From contig NZ_RJJY01000002.1 of the NCBI RefSeq assembly GCF_003751085.1, positions 620,001-684,000 on the forward strand: a stretch of 64,000 nucleotides of DNA, read 5' to 3'. Position 1 is the first letter of the stretch, and every line of letters begins with the position of its first letter. The DNA comes from Micromonospora sp. Llam0. GTDB taxonomy: Bacteria; Actinomycetota; Actinomycetes; Mycobacteriales; Micromonosporaceae. A program made the translations under genes and the position numbers. Of this stretch, positions 34,587 to 42,619 are shown one piece after another. Under the pieces are notes generated by a model. It ran no database searches, was not told the origin of the DNA, and worked only from the letters and a program-made list of their open reading frames with translations.

Positions 34587-35297
34587 CTACGGCACCTCGT
34601 ACTCGGTCGGGTCCGCCACGTTCGCGACGAAGAAGGCCTCACGGCGCTCGACGCAGGTCCCGCACCTGCCACAATGCCGTGCGCCACCCCGGTAGCACGA
34701 CCAGGTGTCCCCGAACGGCACCCCCAGCCGGGCACCCTCGGCAACGATCTGCGATTTGCTCGCGTTAATGAACGGGGCGAGGACCGCGAAGTCCGAATCG
34801 ATGAAACCCTCGTTCGCCACCCGTACCATCTGCTCGTAGGCGGCGACGAAGCTCGGCCGGCAGTCCGGGTAGATCGGATGGTCGCCAGCATGAGCGCCGA
34901 ACGCCACCGCGCTGGCCCCGATGGCAACCGCGTGCGCCACCGCCACGTCAAGCATGATCGCGTTGCGGTTCGACACGACCGTAGCCCTCATCAAGGAGTC
35001 GGAGTAGTGCCCGTCGGGCATCGCCACCGCTGGGTCGGTCAGCGACGACCCAGCGAGCAGCTCAGCGATCGCGCCGAGCTGGACGACCCGATGGTCACCT
35101 CCCAGGCTTGCGGCCGTCCGGTACGCGAACTCCAACTCCCGGCGATGCGACTGCCCATAGTTGAACGACAACATCGTCAAGTCGCAGCCCTCGGCCCGCA
35201 GGCGATGGGCGAGTACGGTGCTGTCCAACCCGCCGGAGAGCACCAGTACCACTTTCCTTGGCTTTCCCGCTTTCACCCCGCTAGGTCCGTGTCCCAT
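34587..35297 (-). CDS. queC: 7-cyano-7-deazaguanine (preQ0) synthase
   Basis: A 236-residue ATP-dependent enzyme from ATG 35297 with AGGAGGGG upstream. PP-loop SGGLDST at 21-27; the Zn-binding Cys 201, 209, 212 and 215 lie in SCYRGGARHCGRCGTC. Converts carboxy-deazaguanine to preQ0. It is the first gene after a 210-bp gap downstream of folE, and begins the tightly coupled part of the operon. No queF, tgt or queG is seen, so the pathway stops at preQ0 within the island. Confidence 0.96.
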   Translation of the reverse strand: MGHGPSGVKAGKPRKVVLVLSGGLDSTVLAHRLRAEGCDLTMLSFNYGQSHRRELEFAYRTAASLGGDHRVVQLGAIAELLAGSSLTDPAVAMPDGHYSDSLMRATVVSNRNAIMLDVAVAHAVAIGASAVAFGAHAGDHPIYPDCRPSFVAAYEQMVRVANEGFIDSDFAVLAPFINASKSQIVAEGARLGVPFGDTWSCYRGGARHCGRCGTCVERREAFFVANVADPTEYEVP

Positions 35298-35507
35298 CGC
35301 CCCTCCTGGCGTCAGCTGAAATGTGCGTGAGGTCTGCCGTACGTTCGTGAACTCTCGTCGGTGCGGAACCCGCTACAACGGCAGCGGGATTCGATAGGCG
35401 GCTTGACCGCCTTGATATCCGCCGCGATGTTGTCCCGTACCAACCGGTCGCGCTGATCAGCTGCGGCGCTTCCGTTTCACGTCGCGATTCGCGAGCGGGA
35501 CCGTCGG
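35298..35507. promoter_or_regulatory. 210-bp gap between folE and queC; probable leader
   Basis: No gene-like frame. It contains an inverted repeat CCGCTACAACGGCAGCGG and several short palindromes but no recognised preQ1 riboswitch (no C-rich loop with A-rich tail). It may carry the promoter for the queC-PIG-L operon. Confidence 0.35.
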
Positions 35508-36092
35508 TCACAGCCCGCCGCCCGCGAGTAGCGAGACTCCGGCAAGGGTCAGGAACTCTGCCCTGGCGGATGGATCGTCGGCGAGGGTGCCGCGCCATCC
35601 CACGCTGACGGTTGTTGCACCGTGCGCTCTGATGCCTCGGCGGGTCATGCAGGTATGCTCAGCGCCGACGACAGCCCCGGCGCCGCGTGCGCTCAGCTCG
35701 TCGAACAGCCAGCCCACGATCTGTTGGGTGAGGCGCTCTTGGACCTGCGGACGCCGGGCGAACATCTCCACCAGTCGAGCGATCTTCGACAGGCCGAGGA
35801 TGCGGCCGTCGGGGAGGTAGCCAACGTGCGCGACCCCTGTGAACGGCAAGAAGTGGTGCTCGCACAGCGACACGAACGGCACCGCGCGTGCCAGGACCAG
35901 ATCCCGGTGCCCTGCGTCGTTCGCGAAGGTCGTCGGTGCGAACTGCGGGCCGGCCAGCAGCTCCCGGTAGGCAGCCACCATCCGCGCCGCGCTGCGCGAC
36001 CTGGAGTCGGTGTCCAAGGTGATACCCAGCTCCGTCAGGAACTGCCCGGCGGCACGTTCCGCGGCCTCCACGTCGACAGAGCCGGAGGGCAT
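35508..36092 (-). CDS. folE: GTP cyclohydrolase I
   Basis: A 194-residue enzyme making dihydroneopterin triphosphate, the entry substrate of the preQ0 pathway. Zn ligands Cys77 and His80 (SLCEHHFLPF) and Cys148 (EHTCMTRRG) are present, with LSKIARLVEMFARRPQVQER. It is probably a dedicated paralogue: housekeeping folate folE is normally elsewhere, and this copy lies in the mobile island beside queDEC. The N-terminus is short, as in accessory copies. Confidence 0.94.
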   Translation of the reverse strand: MPSGSVDVEAAERAAGQFLTELGITLDTDSRSRSAARMVAAYRELLAGPQFAPTTFANDAGHRDLVLARAVPFVSLCEHHFLPFTGVAHVGYLPDGRILGLSKIARLVEMFARRPQVQERLTQQIVGWLFDELSARGAGAVVGAEHTCMTRRGIRAHGATTVSVGWRGTLADDPSARAEFLTLAGVSLLAGGGL

Positions 36093-36096
36093 CGGA

Positions 36097-36459
36097 TCAC
36101 GCTCCCGACTCGCGGGTCACGTCGCGACCCGTCTGCGCCTGCGCGAGGAGCACATTCAGTACGTCGCGCATCGCCGCGCCCTGGGCGAGGCGCACGTAGT
36201 GCGAGCGCCGCTCCTCGTAGCTGCCCAGCTCCACTCGGATGAAGTCGGTCTTCGGCGGGTCGTCGACGAACCGGACGAGCTGGACAGCTACCTCGGTCGG
36301 GTACCGCCCCGGCTGGGGGTTGCAGGAATGCCGGTGGCCCCAGTGCGCGGGCGGCGACGACTCGGGGTGGAACTCGCTGGGGCCGCTGGCGGTGCACTCG
36401 CTGAGATCACACCAGTCCGGGTGGTCCAGGTCGGTTGCGGTTTGCAGCTGACTGTCCAT
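36097..36459 (-). CDS. DUF6907-like small protein
   Basis: A 120-residue protein from ATG 36459. PDWCDLSECTASGPSEFH and HWGHRHSCNPQPGRYPTEVA contain Cys/His resembling DUF6907 proteins, common in actinobacterial accessory regions. The C-terminal half (VELGSYEERRSHYVRLAQGA) is helical and charged. It ends 5 bp before folE on the same strand. Function unknown. Confidence 0.65.
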   Translation of the reverse strand: MDSQLQTATDLDHPDWCDLSECTASGPSEFHPESSPPAHWGHRHSCNPQPGRYPTEVAVQLVRFVDDPPKTDFIRVELGSYEERRSHYVRLAQGAAMRDVLNVLLAQAQTGRDVTRESGA

Positions 36460-36489
36460 ATGTAACCTTTCGAGGTACAACTTTGCTGG

Positions 36490-36816
36490 TCACGCCGGGG
36501 CGGCTGACCTGGCGGTGAGGGATCGGACGTCGCGCAGCCGGATCGGACGGGACGAGGTGCCGTCGAGGTCGGCGGCGGGCTCGGTACGGGCCATGACGTT
36601 GTGCGGGAGCAGCGAGTCGACGCTGGTCCCACCGCCGGGACGCTGGTAGGTCACCAGCACCGCAAGGTTCGACCTGGCTTCCACGACGCCGGGTCGCCAC
36701 TGGCCGGTGTGTGGGGGCCATACCCAGACGCGGTCGGACGGGCGATAGGTGGCCGCGTCGGCGATGTCATCGGGGCGGCGCTGGTGCGGGTCGGTGGCAG
36801 GGGTGGGTGGTGGCAT
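36490..36816 (-). CDS. hypothetical protein with SH3-like core
   Basis: A 108-residue protein from ATG 36816 (GGAAGGAGG upstream). The centre DRVWVWPPHTGQWRPGVVEA and RSNLAVLVTYQRPGGGTSVD looks like a small beta-barrel (SH3/KOW type), flanked by disordered, Pro/Arg-rich ends. It probably heads the folE transcript region. No function can be assigned. Confidence 0.6.
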   Translation of the reverse strand: MPPPTPATDPHQRRPDDIADAATYRPSDRVWVWPPHTGQWRPGVVEARSNLAVLVTYQRPGGGTSVDSLLPHNVMARTEPAADLDGTSSRPIRLRDVRSLTARSAAPA

Positions 36817-36949
36817 CACGCCTCCTTCCTTTAGTTGCTATGTAATAGGTGTTGAGCCGGGTCCCGGCCTGGGCGGCGAGGTGCAGGGGTGCCGAAGCTT
36901 TGCGAGCCGTCGTCGGCCGCGCACGTCGGTCAGTCAGGCGTCCGTTTGA

Positions 36950-37117
36950 TCAGGACCAGGGTCTTCGGGTACGGATCTGGCCGCCGGCACGGTGGAGATC
37001 GGGTGGGTGCACCCGATCTCCACACTCCACGCACCAGCCGCTGACTTCCTTACCGAAGCAGAACCCGACGAAGGCGCCGGCGAACAGGCATATCGCGGCT
37101 ACCAGCACGAGAATCAC
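36950..37117 (-). CDS. small membrane protein with paired cysteines
   Basis: A 55-residue protein from GTG 37117, with GATTGGAGC seven bases upstream. One N-terminal transmembrane helix (ILVLVAAICLFAGAFVGFCF) is followed by a basic cytoplasmic-type tail with WCVECGDRVHPP. The C-x-x-C plus following His suggests a metal knuckle. Such single-helix proteins are frequent next to DUF397/XRE genes in actinobacteria. Function unknown. Confidence 0.6.
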   Translation of the reverse strand: MILVLVAAICLFAGAFVGFCFGKEVSGWCVECGDRVHPPDLHRAGGQIRTRRPWS

Positions 37118-37320
37118 GCTCTTGCTCCAATCGATAGCCTGGCCAGCGCCAAAACGGTCGGCGGAGAACCTGCGACCACCTCATTACACTTTGAGTGTGT
37201 CCAAAAATCAACACCTCGGGGAGATCGGCTTTCCATTAATCGACCCCACGTGAGATCATCGGTAATTGTCCAGCCCATTTAGGCGGGGCCAATGTATGTA
37301 ATGGCAGATCGGTTGTATCA

Positions 37321-37343
37321 TTTGGGCGAGACACACGCCCAAA
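37321..37343. promoter_or_regulatory. inverted repeat just upstream of the XRE regulator gene
   Basis: TTTGGGCG (37321-37328) and CGCCCAAA (37336-37343) form a perfect 8-bp inverted repeat around a 7-bp spacer, 22 bp before the GTG start of the DUF5753 regulator. It is a likely autoregulatory operator or a 5'UTR hairpin affecting translation. Confidence 0.5.
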
Positions 37344-37365
37344 ACGAGCGGGAGGTGGTCGACAG

Positions 37366-38271
37366 GTGTCGGATATGGTGGGTTCTGCACTGTTGCGTCG
37401 GTACGTCGGACGGCGACTCGAAGCACTGCGACGACGCGCCGGCCTGACCCAGGAGCAGGCGGCCGACGCACTCCAGAAGGGACGCGCGACGATCGCCCGC
37501 ATGGAGGACGGGCACGAGGCCGTACGCTTCCGGGACATCGACGTCAAGGCCATGCTGGAGCTCTACGGCGCGGAGCCTGAGGACGGGAGGATCCTCCTCG
37601 CGCTCACTGCCGAGACCCGCAACGGGCGGCGGAAGTCCTGGTGGCACGACCGCACCGAGACCGAGCTACCGGCGTTCTTCGCGCTCTACGTCTCGCTGGA
37701 GGACTCCGCCGAGACGATCAGGCAGTACGAGGTCGAGCTGATCCCAGGCTTGCTCCAGACCCGGCGGTACGCCGAGGAAGTTCACGGAGTGCCGACCGGC
37801 TACATCGATGACGACGAGAAACAGCGACGCGTCGAGGTCCGGATGGAACGGCAGTCACTGCTCACTCGCCCTCGCGCACCACATCTCAGCGTCATCCTCA
37901 ACGAGGCCGTACTACACCGGCACATCGGCGGGCGCGAGGTGATGGTCGAGCAGTTCGAGCACCTGCTCGACCTGACTCGGCGCGGCAACATCAGCATCCG
38001 GGTGCTGCCGTTCACCGCCGGAGTCCACGGCGGCATGGCAGCGTCCACCCCGTTCGCGCTGCTGACCTTCCCGGCGGACCCGCAGAGCGGTGAGCCGCTC
38101 GAACCGCCGCTCGCCTACGTCGACACCTTGACCGGAGCGCTCTACCTGAACAAGCCCGGCGAGTCCGGCACCTACCAGCTCGTCTGGGAAGACATCGACC
38201 GCCGCTCACTCAACGAGGACGAGTCGAGGAGCATGATCACTTCTGCATTGGAGGCACTCCGTGAAGCCTGA
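37366..38271 (+). CDS. XRE-family regulator with DUF5753 domain
   Basis: A 301-residue protein from GTG 37366. N-terminal Cro/CI helix-turn-helix at about 10-70 (RRLEALRRRAGLTQEQAADA, then LQKGRATIARMEDGHEAV), followed by the DUF5753 domain (LEDSAETIRQYEVELIPGLL, TRRYAEEVHG and ISIRVLPFTAGVHGGMAAST). In Streptomyces, such proteins (for example BldB/WhiJ-type systems) pair with DUF397 proteins encoded directly downstream, as here. WhiJ-like regulators repress development genes and are relieved by the DUF397 partner. Confidence 0.93.
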   Translation: MSDMVGSALLRRYVGRRLEALRRRAGLTQEQAADALQKGRATIARMEDGHEAVRFRDIDVKAMLELYGAEPEDGRILLALTAETRNGRRKSWWHDRTETELPAFFALYVSLEDSAETIRQYEVELIPGLLQTRRYAEEVHGVPTGYIDDDEKQRRVEVRMERQSLLTRPRAPHLSVILNEAVLHRHIGGREVMVEQFEHLLDLTRRGNISIRVLPFTAGVHGGMAASTPFALLTFPADPQSGEPLEPPLAYVDTLTGALYLNKPGESGTYQLVWEDIDRRSLNEDESRSMITSALEALREA

Positions 38272-38473
38272 CCAGACCGGTGCCCAGTGGCGTAAGTCGA
38301 GCCGCAGCGGCAACGGCAACAACTGCGTGGAGGTGGCCACCAACCTCCTCCCGACGACCGGGCGGGTCCTCGTCCGCGACAGCAAAGACCCTGCCGGCCA
38401 CGTCCTGAGCATCAACCCCGAGGACTGGCAGTCCTTCGTACGCGAAGCGAGCAGCGAACGCTTCACCGCCTAA
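38261..38473 (+). CDS. DUF397 protein, partner of DUF5753 regulator
   Basis: A 70-residue protein from GTG 38261, overlapping the regulator by 11 bp. The family core is clear: QWRKSSRSGNGNNCVEVA, then VLVRDSKDPAGHVLSI and W-x-x-F (DWQSFVREA). DUF397 proteins act with the adjacent DUF5753 regulator, possibly as an antagonist. A perfect hairpin terminator follows. Confidence 0.93.
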   Translation: MKPDQTGAQWRKSSRSGNGNNCVEVATNLLPTTGRVLVRDSKDPAGHVLSINPEDWQSFVREASSERFTA

Positions 38474-38554
38474 CAGCCAGTACGCCGTAGCCACGAGCCG
38501 TCCCGGTTGGCCCTGTCCGCAGAGGGCGGCTAACAGCGTCACCACATCGATCCC

Positions 38555-38584
38555 AGTAGCCGGCACGCCACCGTGCCGGCTACT
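38555..38584. terminator. bidirectional terminator hairpin
   Basis: AGTAGCCGGCACG (38555-38567) and CGTGCCGGCTACT (38572-38584) form a perfect 13-bp stem with loop CCAC, between the convergent DUF397 and NACHT-WD40 genes. It could serve both. Confidence 0.75.
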
Positions 38585-38606
38585 GCTACTGGCAGCAGTT
38601 GATCCC

Positions 38607-41600
38607 TCAAGTGGCGGATTGCGTGGTGCTCGGCGCGAAGACCATCACCGCACGGTCGTTGCCGCCGGAGACAATCCGGTGACGGCCATCCAGCCCTGGC
38701 AGCACCGCCACCGCGTTCACCCCATCGGTATGGCCGGTCAGCTTGGCGAGCTGGTCACCGGACTCGGGGTCCCAGACCCGCACCGACCCATCGCCGCAGC
38801 CGAAGACAATCCGGTGACGACCATCCGGTCCCGGAAACACCGCCACCGCGTTCACCCCACCGGGGTAGCCAGCCAACTCGGCGAGCTGGTCACCGGACTC
38901 GGGGTCCCAGACCCGCACCGACCCATCGCCGCAGCCGAAGACAATCCGGTGACGACCATCCGGTCCCGGAAACACCGCCACCGCGTTCACCCCACCGGGG
39001 TAGCCAGCCAACTCGGCGAGCTGGTCACCGGACTCGGGGTCCCAGACCCGCACCGACCCATCGCCGCAGCCGAAGACAATCCGGTGACGACCATCCGGTC
39101 CCGGAAACACCGCCACCGCGTTCACCCCATCGGTATGGCCAGCCAACTCAGCGAGCTGGTCACCGGACTCGGGGTCCCAGACCCGCACCGACCCATAGCG
39201 GCTGCTGCCGCCACTGACGATGCAATATCGGCCGTCCGGTCCCGGAAACACCGCCACCGCCCTCACCCTGTCGGTATGACCGGCCAACTCAGCAAGCTGG
39301 TCACCGGACGCAGGGTCCCACACCCGCACCGACCCATCGCCGCAGTTGGAGACAATCCGGTAGCGACCCCCCAAGCCCGGCAGCACCGCCACCGCCCTCA
39401 CCCCACCGGGGTGGCCAGCCAACTCAGCAAGCTGGTCACCGGACGCAGAGTCCCACACCCGCACCGACCCATCGCCGCAGTTGGAGACAATCCGGTGACG
39501 GCCATCCGGTCCCGGAAACACCGCCACCGCCCTCACCCCACCGGGGTGGCCAGCCAACTCAGCAAGCTGGTCACCGGACGCAGAGTCCCACACCCGCACC
39601 GACCCATCGCCGCAGTTGGAGACAATCCGGTGACGGCCATCCGGTCCCGGAAACACCGCCACCGCCCTCACCCCGCCGGGGTGGCCAATCAGCTTGGCGA
39701 GCTGGTCACCGGACGCAGGATCCCACACCCGCACCGACCCACCGCCGGTGACGATGCGGTATCGGCCGTCCGGTCCCGGCAGCACCGCCACCGCACTCAC
39801 CCCACCAGGGTGGCCAGCCAACTCAGCGAGCTGGTCACCGGACTCGGGGTCCCAGACCCGCACCGACCCATAGCGGCTGCTGCCGCCACTGACGATGCAA
39901 TATCGGCCGTCCGGTCCCGGAAACACCGCCACCGCCCTCACCCCACCAGGGTGGCCAGCCAACTCAGCAAGCTGGTCACCGGACGCAGAGTCCCACACCC
40001 GCACCGACCCACCGTCGCAGCCGGACACAATCCGGTGACGACCATCCGGTCCCGGAAACACCGCCACCGCCCTCACCCCACCGGGGTGGCCAGCCAACTC
40101 AGCAAGCTGGTCACCGGACGCAGAGTCCCACACCCGCACCGACCCACCGTCGCAGCCGGACACAATCCGGTGACGACCATCCGGTCCCGGAAACACCGCC
40201 ACCGCCCTCACCCCACCGGGGTGGCCAGCCAACTCAGCAAGCTGGTCACCGGACGCAAGGTCCCACACCCGCACCGACCTATCGCCGCTGCCGGTGACGA
40301 TGCGGTGTTGGCCGTCTGGTCCTGGGAACGCCGCCACCGCGTTCACCCCATCGGGGTGGCCGGCGAGGGTGCGGTAAATGGTCCCCGCCCAGATGGCGCT
40401 CTGCACATGCCAGGGCCACTCCGGGCGGTCGATGATCAGGGCATCAGCCAGGCGAGTCGATCGGGTTTTGCGCGCCCAGACGTGCAGCCACCAGGCCCGA
40501 TTGTCGTCGGACCAACTGGTCCACTCGTTGGTAGCGGCGGCCTCCAGAGCCACAGCAGCGGTGGCAGCGTCCCGGGTGTCCAAGGTGTGTCGGTGCGCCA
40601 GGATCTGATCGGAGGGGTGGGACAGCAGGAATCCGGGATCGGACATGAGCTCGTCGAGCATCCCGGCGGCGGCAGCGTGTGCGGGCAGGCGCAGGCGGGT
40701 GTACTCGTCGATGCCGGACCAGTCGCGTCGGCCGGTGGCCGGGCTGGCTTGTGGGGTCAGCCAGGTCGTGATCGCGCGGTGCGCGGTCTGCCATGCGGTG
40801 TGCAACTCGTCGGTCAGCCCAGCGTCGATCGATTCCGCTGTTTCGTTGCCGCTCGCGGCGGCGGTGAACAGGTCCCGCAGGCTCTGGTGGCGGACCTGGT
40901 ATTGGCGGTGGCGGTCCGGCCCCGTGGTCACGTCGAGGAAAGCGCGGGCGGGTCCGTCCAGCCACGCAGCCAGATCGCTGGCGTCGTCCGGCCTCTTCAG
41001 CACGGCGGCGAGGTCGTTGCGGTCGATCGGGCGGCTGAGGGCGGCGAGCACCGCCAGCGCGGGCAGGTGCAGCGAGCGCCAGTCAGGATGGGTAGCCCAT
41101 CGCTGCTGGATCTGCAGCTCGTAGTAGCCGCGCAGACCATCCGGCAGGCACACCACATCGTTCGGCGGACGTAGCCCAGCGCGAACCTCGTCGAGCACGT
41201 ACCGCAGGTAGATCCACACTCCGCGGCAGCGGTCGAGCAGCGTCGCGACGAACGCCGAAGCAGGAACTCGGCGCTCGGCCAGTACCGTGGTCAGCACCGG
41301 ATCCGGAGTCGGGCCTGTGGTCGCGGCGTGCAGGTAGGCAGCCATATCGGCCAGGTTGTCGGCGGCCTCTACCTCGATCTGCGACCAGCCGACCCGCAGC
41401 GGGTCCCGTAACGCGACCAGCGGAAGCCCGTATCGGCTGGTCGCCACGATGTACGCCCCCGCCGGTAGGGCATCCGGGGCCGGCAGGCCGAGCGGAATCC
41501 CGGTGCCCATGCCCGGCGGATCCGCCTCGGCCTCGTCCAGCCCGTCGACGACCAGCACCAACGGCCGACGCTCGGCCAGGGCGAACCGCTCGTCACGGGC

Positions 41601-42089
41601 CGCCACCGCTGCTCGGATGACCTTGGCCAGCCAGTCCGGCCGCTGCGCCGCCGCCGGGAACACGTCTCCCGGGGTGAACCGTTCCGTCAGATCCCACGCA
41701 CCGATCAACTGCGCGGCCAGGCTCTTCCGCGCTTCGACCGGGTTGCGCGCCCCGCCGTCGAGCCGGGTGAAGTGGTACGCACATGGACGGGTCCACATCA
41801 GATGCGCCGCCAGCGCGCTCTTGCCGACCCCGGCTTCGCCCCGCACCACCACATACCCACGGTCGGTAGCGGAGATCCGTTCGTCGATCTGGGCGATCAG
41901 ACCTGCGCGGCCCTGAAACCGTGCGAGATCCAGCTGCTCGTATAGCGGCGCGGGATCGAAGATCGCGTCGTGGAGCCGATCGAATTGGCCGACCCTGATC
42001 TGCACGTACATCGGTCCGGTGTGCACTGTGCCAGTGATGTCTCGGCCAGCGGCGACCGCGCCGGGGGCCAGCTGCCATCTCGGTCCCAC
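38607..42089 (-). CDS. NACHT-type STAND NTPase with 13 near-identical WD40 repeats
   Basis: A protein of about 1,160 residues from GTG 42089, three bases after the upstream stop. Residues 8-25 (APGAVAAGRDITGTVHTG) carry the same AGRDI motif as the partner protein. A NACHT domain follows: Walker A RGEAGVGKS at 83-91, Walker B RPLVLVVDGLDEAEAD. A helical arm occupies about 250-600. The C-terminal ~590 residues are 13 WD40 repeats of about 45 residues (core GSVRVWDxxSGDQLAEL). Repeats 2 and 3, 6 and 7, and 11 and 12 (apart from a few end residues) are identical at protein level and nearly so in DNA. This matches NLR-like sensors with highly conserved internal repeats that evolve by recombination. 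It may be a defence or self/non-self sensor. Membership is clear; biology is inferred. Confidence 0.9.
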   Translation of the reverse strand: MGPRWQLAPGAVAAGRDITGTVHTGPMYVQIRVGQFDRLHDAIFDPAPLYEQLDLARFQGRAGLIAQIDERISATDRGYVVVRGEAGVGKSALAAHLMWTRPCAYHFTRLDGGARNPVEARKSLAAQLIGAWDLTERFTPGDVFPAAAQRPDWLAKVIRAAVAARDERFALAERRPLVLVVDGLDEAEADPPGMGTGIPLGLPAPDALPAGAYIVATSRYGLPLVALRDPLRVGWSQIEVEAADNLADMAAYLHAATTGPTPDPVLTTVLAERRVPASAFVATLLDRCRGVWIYLRYVLDEVRAGLRPPNDVVCLPDGLRGYYELQIQQRWATHPDWRSLHLPALAVLAALSRPIDRNDLAAVLKRPDDASDLAAWLDGPARAFLDVTTGPDRHRQYQVRHQSLRDLFTAAASGNETAESIDAGLTDELHTAWQTAHRAITTWLTPQASPATGRRDWSGIDEYTRLRLPAHAAAAGMLDELMSDPGFLLSHPSDQILAHRHTLDTRDAATAAVALEAAATNEWTSWSDDNRAWWLHVWARKTRSTRLADALIIDRPEWPWHVQSAIWAGTIYRTLAGHPDGVNAVAAFPGPDGQHRIVTGSGDRSVRVWDLASGDQLAELAGHPGGVRAVAVFPGPDGRHRIVSGCDGGSVRVWDSASGDQLAELAGHPGGVRAVAVFPGPDGRHRIVSGCDGGSVRVWDSASGDQLAELAGHPGGVRAVAVFPGPDGRYCIVSGGSSRYGSVRVWDPESGDQLAELAGHPGGVSAVAVLPGPDGRYRIVTGGGSVRVWDPASGDQLAKLIGHPGGVRAVAVFPGPDGRHRIVSNCGDGSVRVWDSASGDQLAELAGHPGGVRAVAVFPGPDGRHRIVSNCGDGSVRVWDSASGDQLAELAGHPGGVRAVAVLPGLGGRYRIVSNCGDGSVRVWDPASGDQLAELAGHTDRVRAVAVFPGPDGRYCIVSGGSSRYGSVRVWDPESGDQLAELAGHTDGVNAVAVFPGPDGRHRIVFGCGDGSVRVWDPESGDQLAELAGYPGGVNAVAVFPGPDGRHRIVFGCGDGSVRVWDPESGDQLAELAGYPGGVNAVAVFPGPDGRHRIVFGCGDGSVRVWDPESGDQLAKLTGHTDGVNAVAVLPGLDGRHRIVSGGNDRAVMVFAPSTTQSAT
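38700..40380 (-). repeat. tandem ~135-bp DNA repeats encoding the WD40 blades
   Basis: Thirteen units of about 126-141 bp, each with the CTGGTCACCGGAC...CCGCACCGACC-type core on the plus strand. Adjacent units differ at only a few positions (for example 39411-39545 versus 39546-39680). The homogeneity indicates recent duplication or gene conversion. Assembly collapse is also possible for such a repeat. Confidence 0.9.
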
Positions 42090-42091
42090 CG

Positions 42092-42484
42092 TTACTGAAC
42101 CGGTCCCTGCCGCCGCAGCGACCGGGATCTGCCGCCGGTGGTGTCGATGTCCGCCTGTCCGGTGATGTCGCGCCCCGCGACCACCGCGCCCGGAGCGACC
42201 CCGGACTGCAGCATCGACGACAAGCCACCAGCCGCAGGGGACGGATTGGTCCGGACCCGGCCACCGAGGTCCCGACCCGCCATCACCGCACCAGCACCGA
42301 TTCGCCAGTGTACTTCCGACACTCCTCCGGCCAACCAGCCCGCTACCAACGCCCCGACCAGTGTCAACATCCCTGCCGCGAGCCACCACTGCCAGCCGCC
42401 CTGCAACCTGTTGATAACCGCGCTGTTCGCGGCCGCGAGCACCACCGCGATGCCTGCGGCCCAGGCAACTCGCCGACCAGACAT
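42092..42484 (-). CDS. small membrane protein with two AGRD[IL] motifs, partner of the NACHT-WD40 protein
   Basis: A 130-residue protein from ATG 42484. Two transmembrane helices (AWAAGIAVVLAAANSAVI and WWLAAGMLTLVGALVAGWLA) are followed by a soluble tail with AGAVMAGRDLGGRVRT and APGAVVAGRDITGQADID. The second motif is nearly identical to one at the N-terminus of the NTPase encoded 3 bp downstream. A fusion/frameshift relation was considered: the tail and the next gene's start read like one repeated domain in two frames. Either way the motif could mediate sensor-effector contact at the membrane. Confidence 0.7.
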   Translation of the reverse strand: MSGRRVAWAAGIAVVLAAANSAVINRLQGGWQWWLAAGMLTLVGALVAGWLAGGVSEVHWRIGAGAVMAGRDLGGRVRTNPSPAAGGLSSMLQSGVAPGAVVAGRDITGQADIDTTGGRSRSLRRQGPVQ

Positions 42485-42619
42485 GCATTCACCCCATGAT
42501 CACCAGAAGCGTCGGAGCTGATACCGGGAGTCAGATCGTAGTCGGAACGAGCAACCTCTGCTGGAGCACCCGACTTGGCCCGGCAAGCGCCGAGCGGTCG
42601 AAAGGTCGAGTGTCACGGG

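Noticed and set aside
35298..35507. preQ1 riboswitch before queC
   Set aside because: No compact H-type pseudoknot pattern with A-rich tail. The pathway genes here stop at preQ0.
38700..40380. Regularly spaced repeats resembling a CRISPR array
   Set aside because: Units are about 135 bp, contiguous and in frame with WD40 blades. No ~30-bp repeat with unique spacers and no cas genes.
38619..41174. Long open frame on the plus strand opposite the WD40 repeats (about 850 residues)
   Set aside because: It is the antisense shadow of the repeated GC-rich WD40 gene: Arg/His/Pro-rich and periodic with the same unit. It has no domain.
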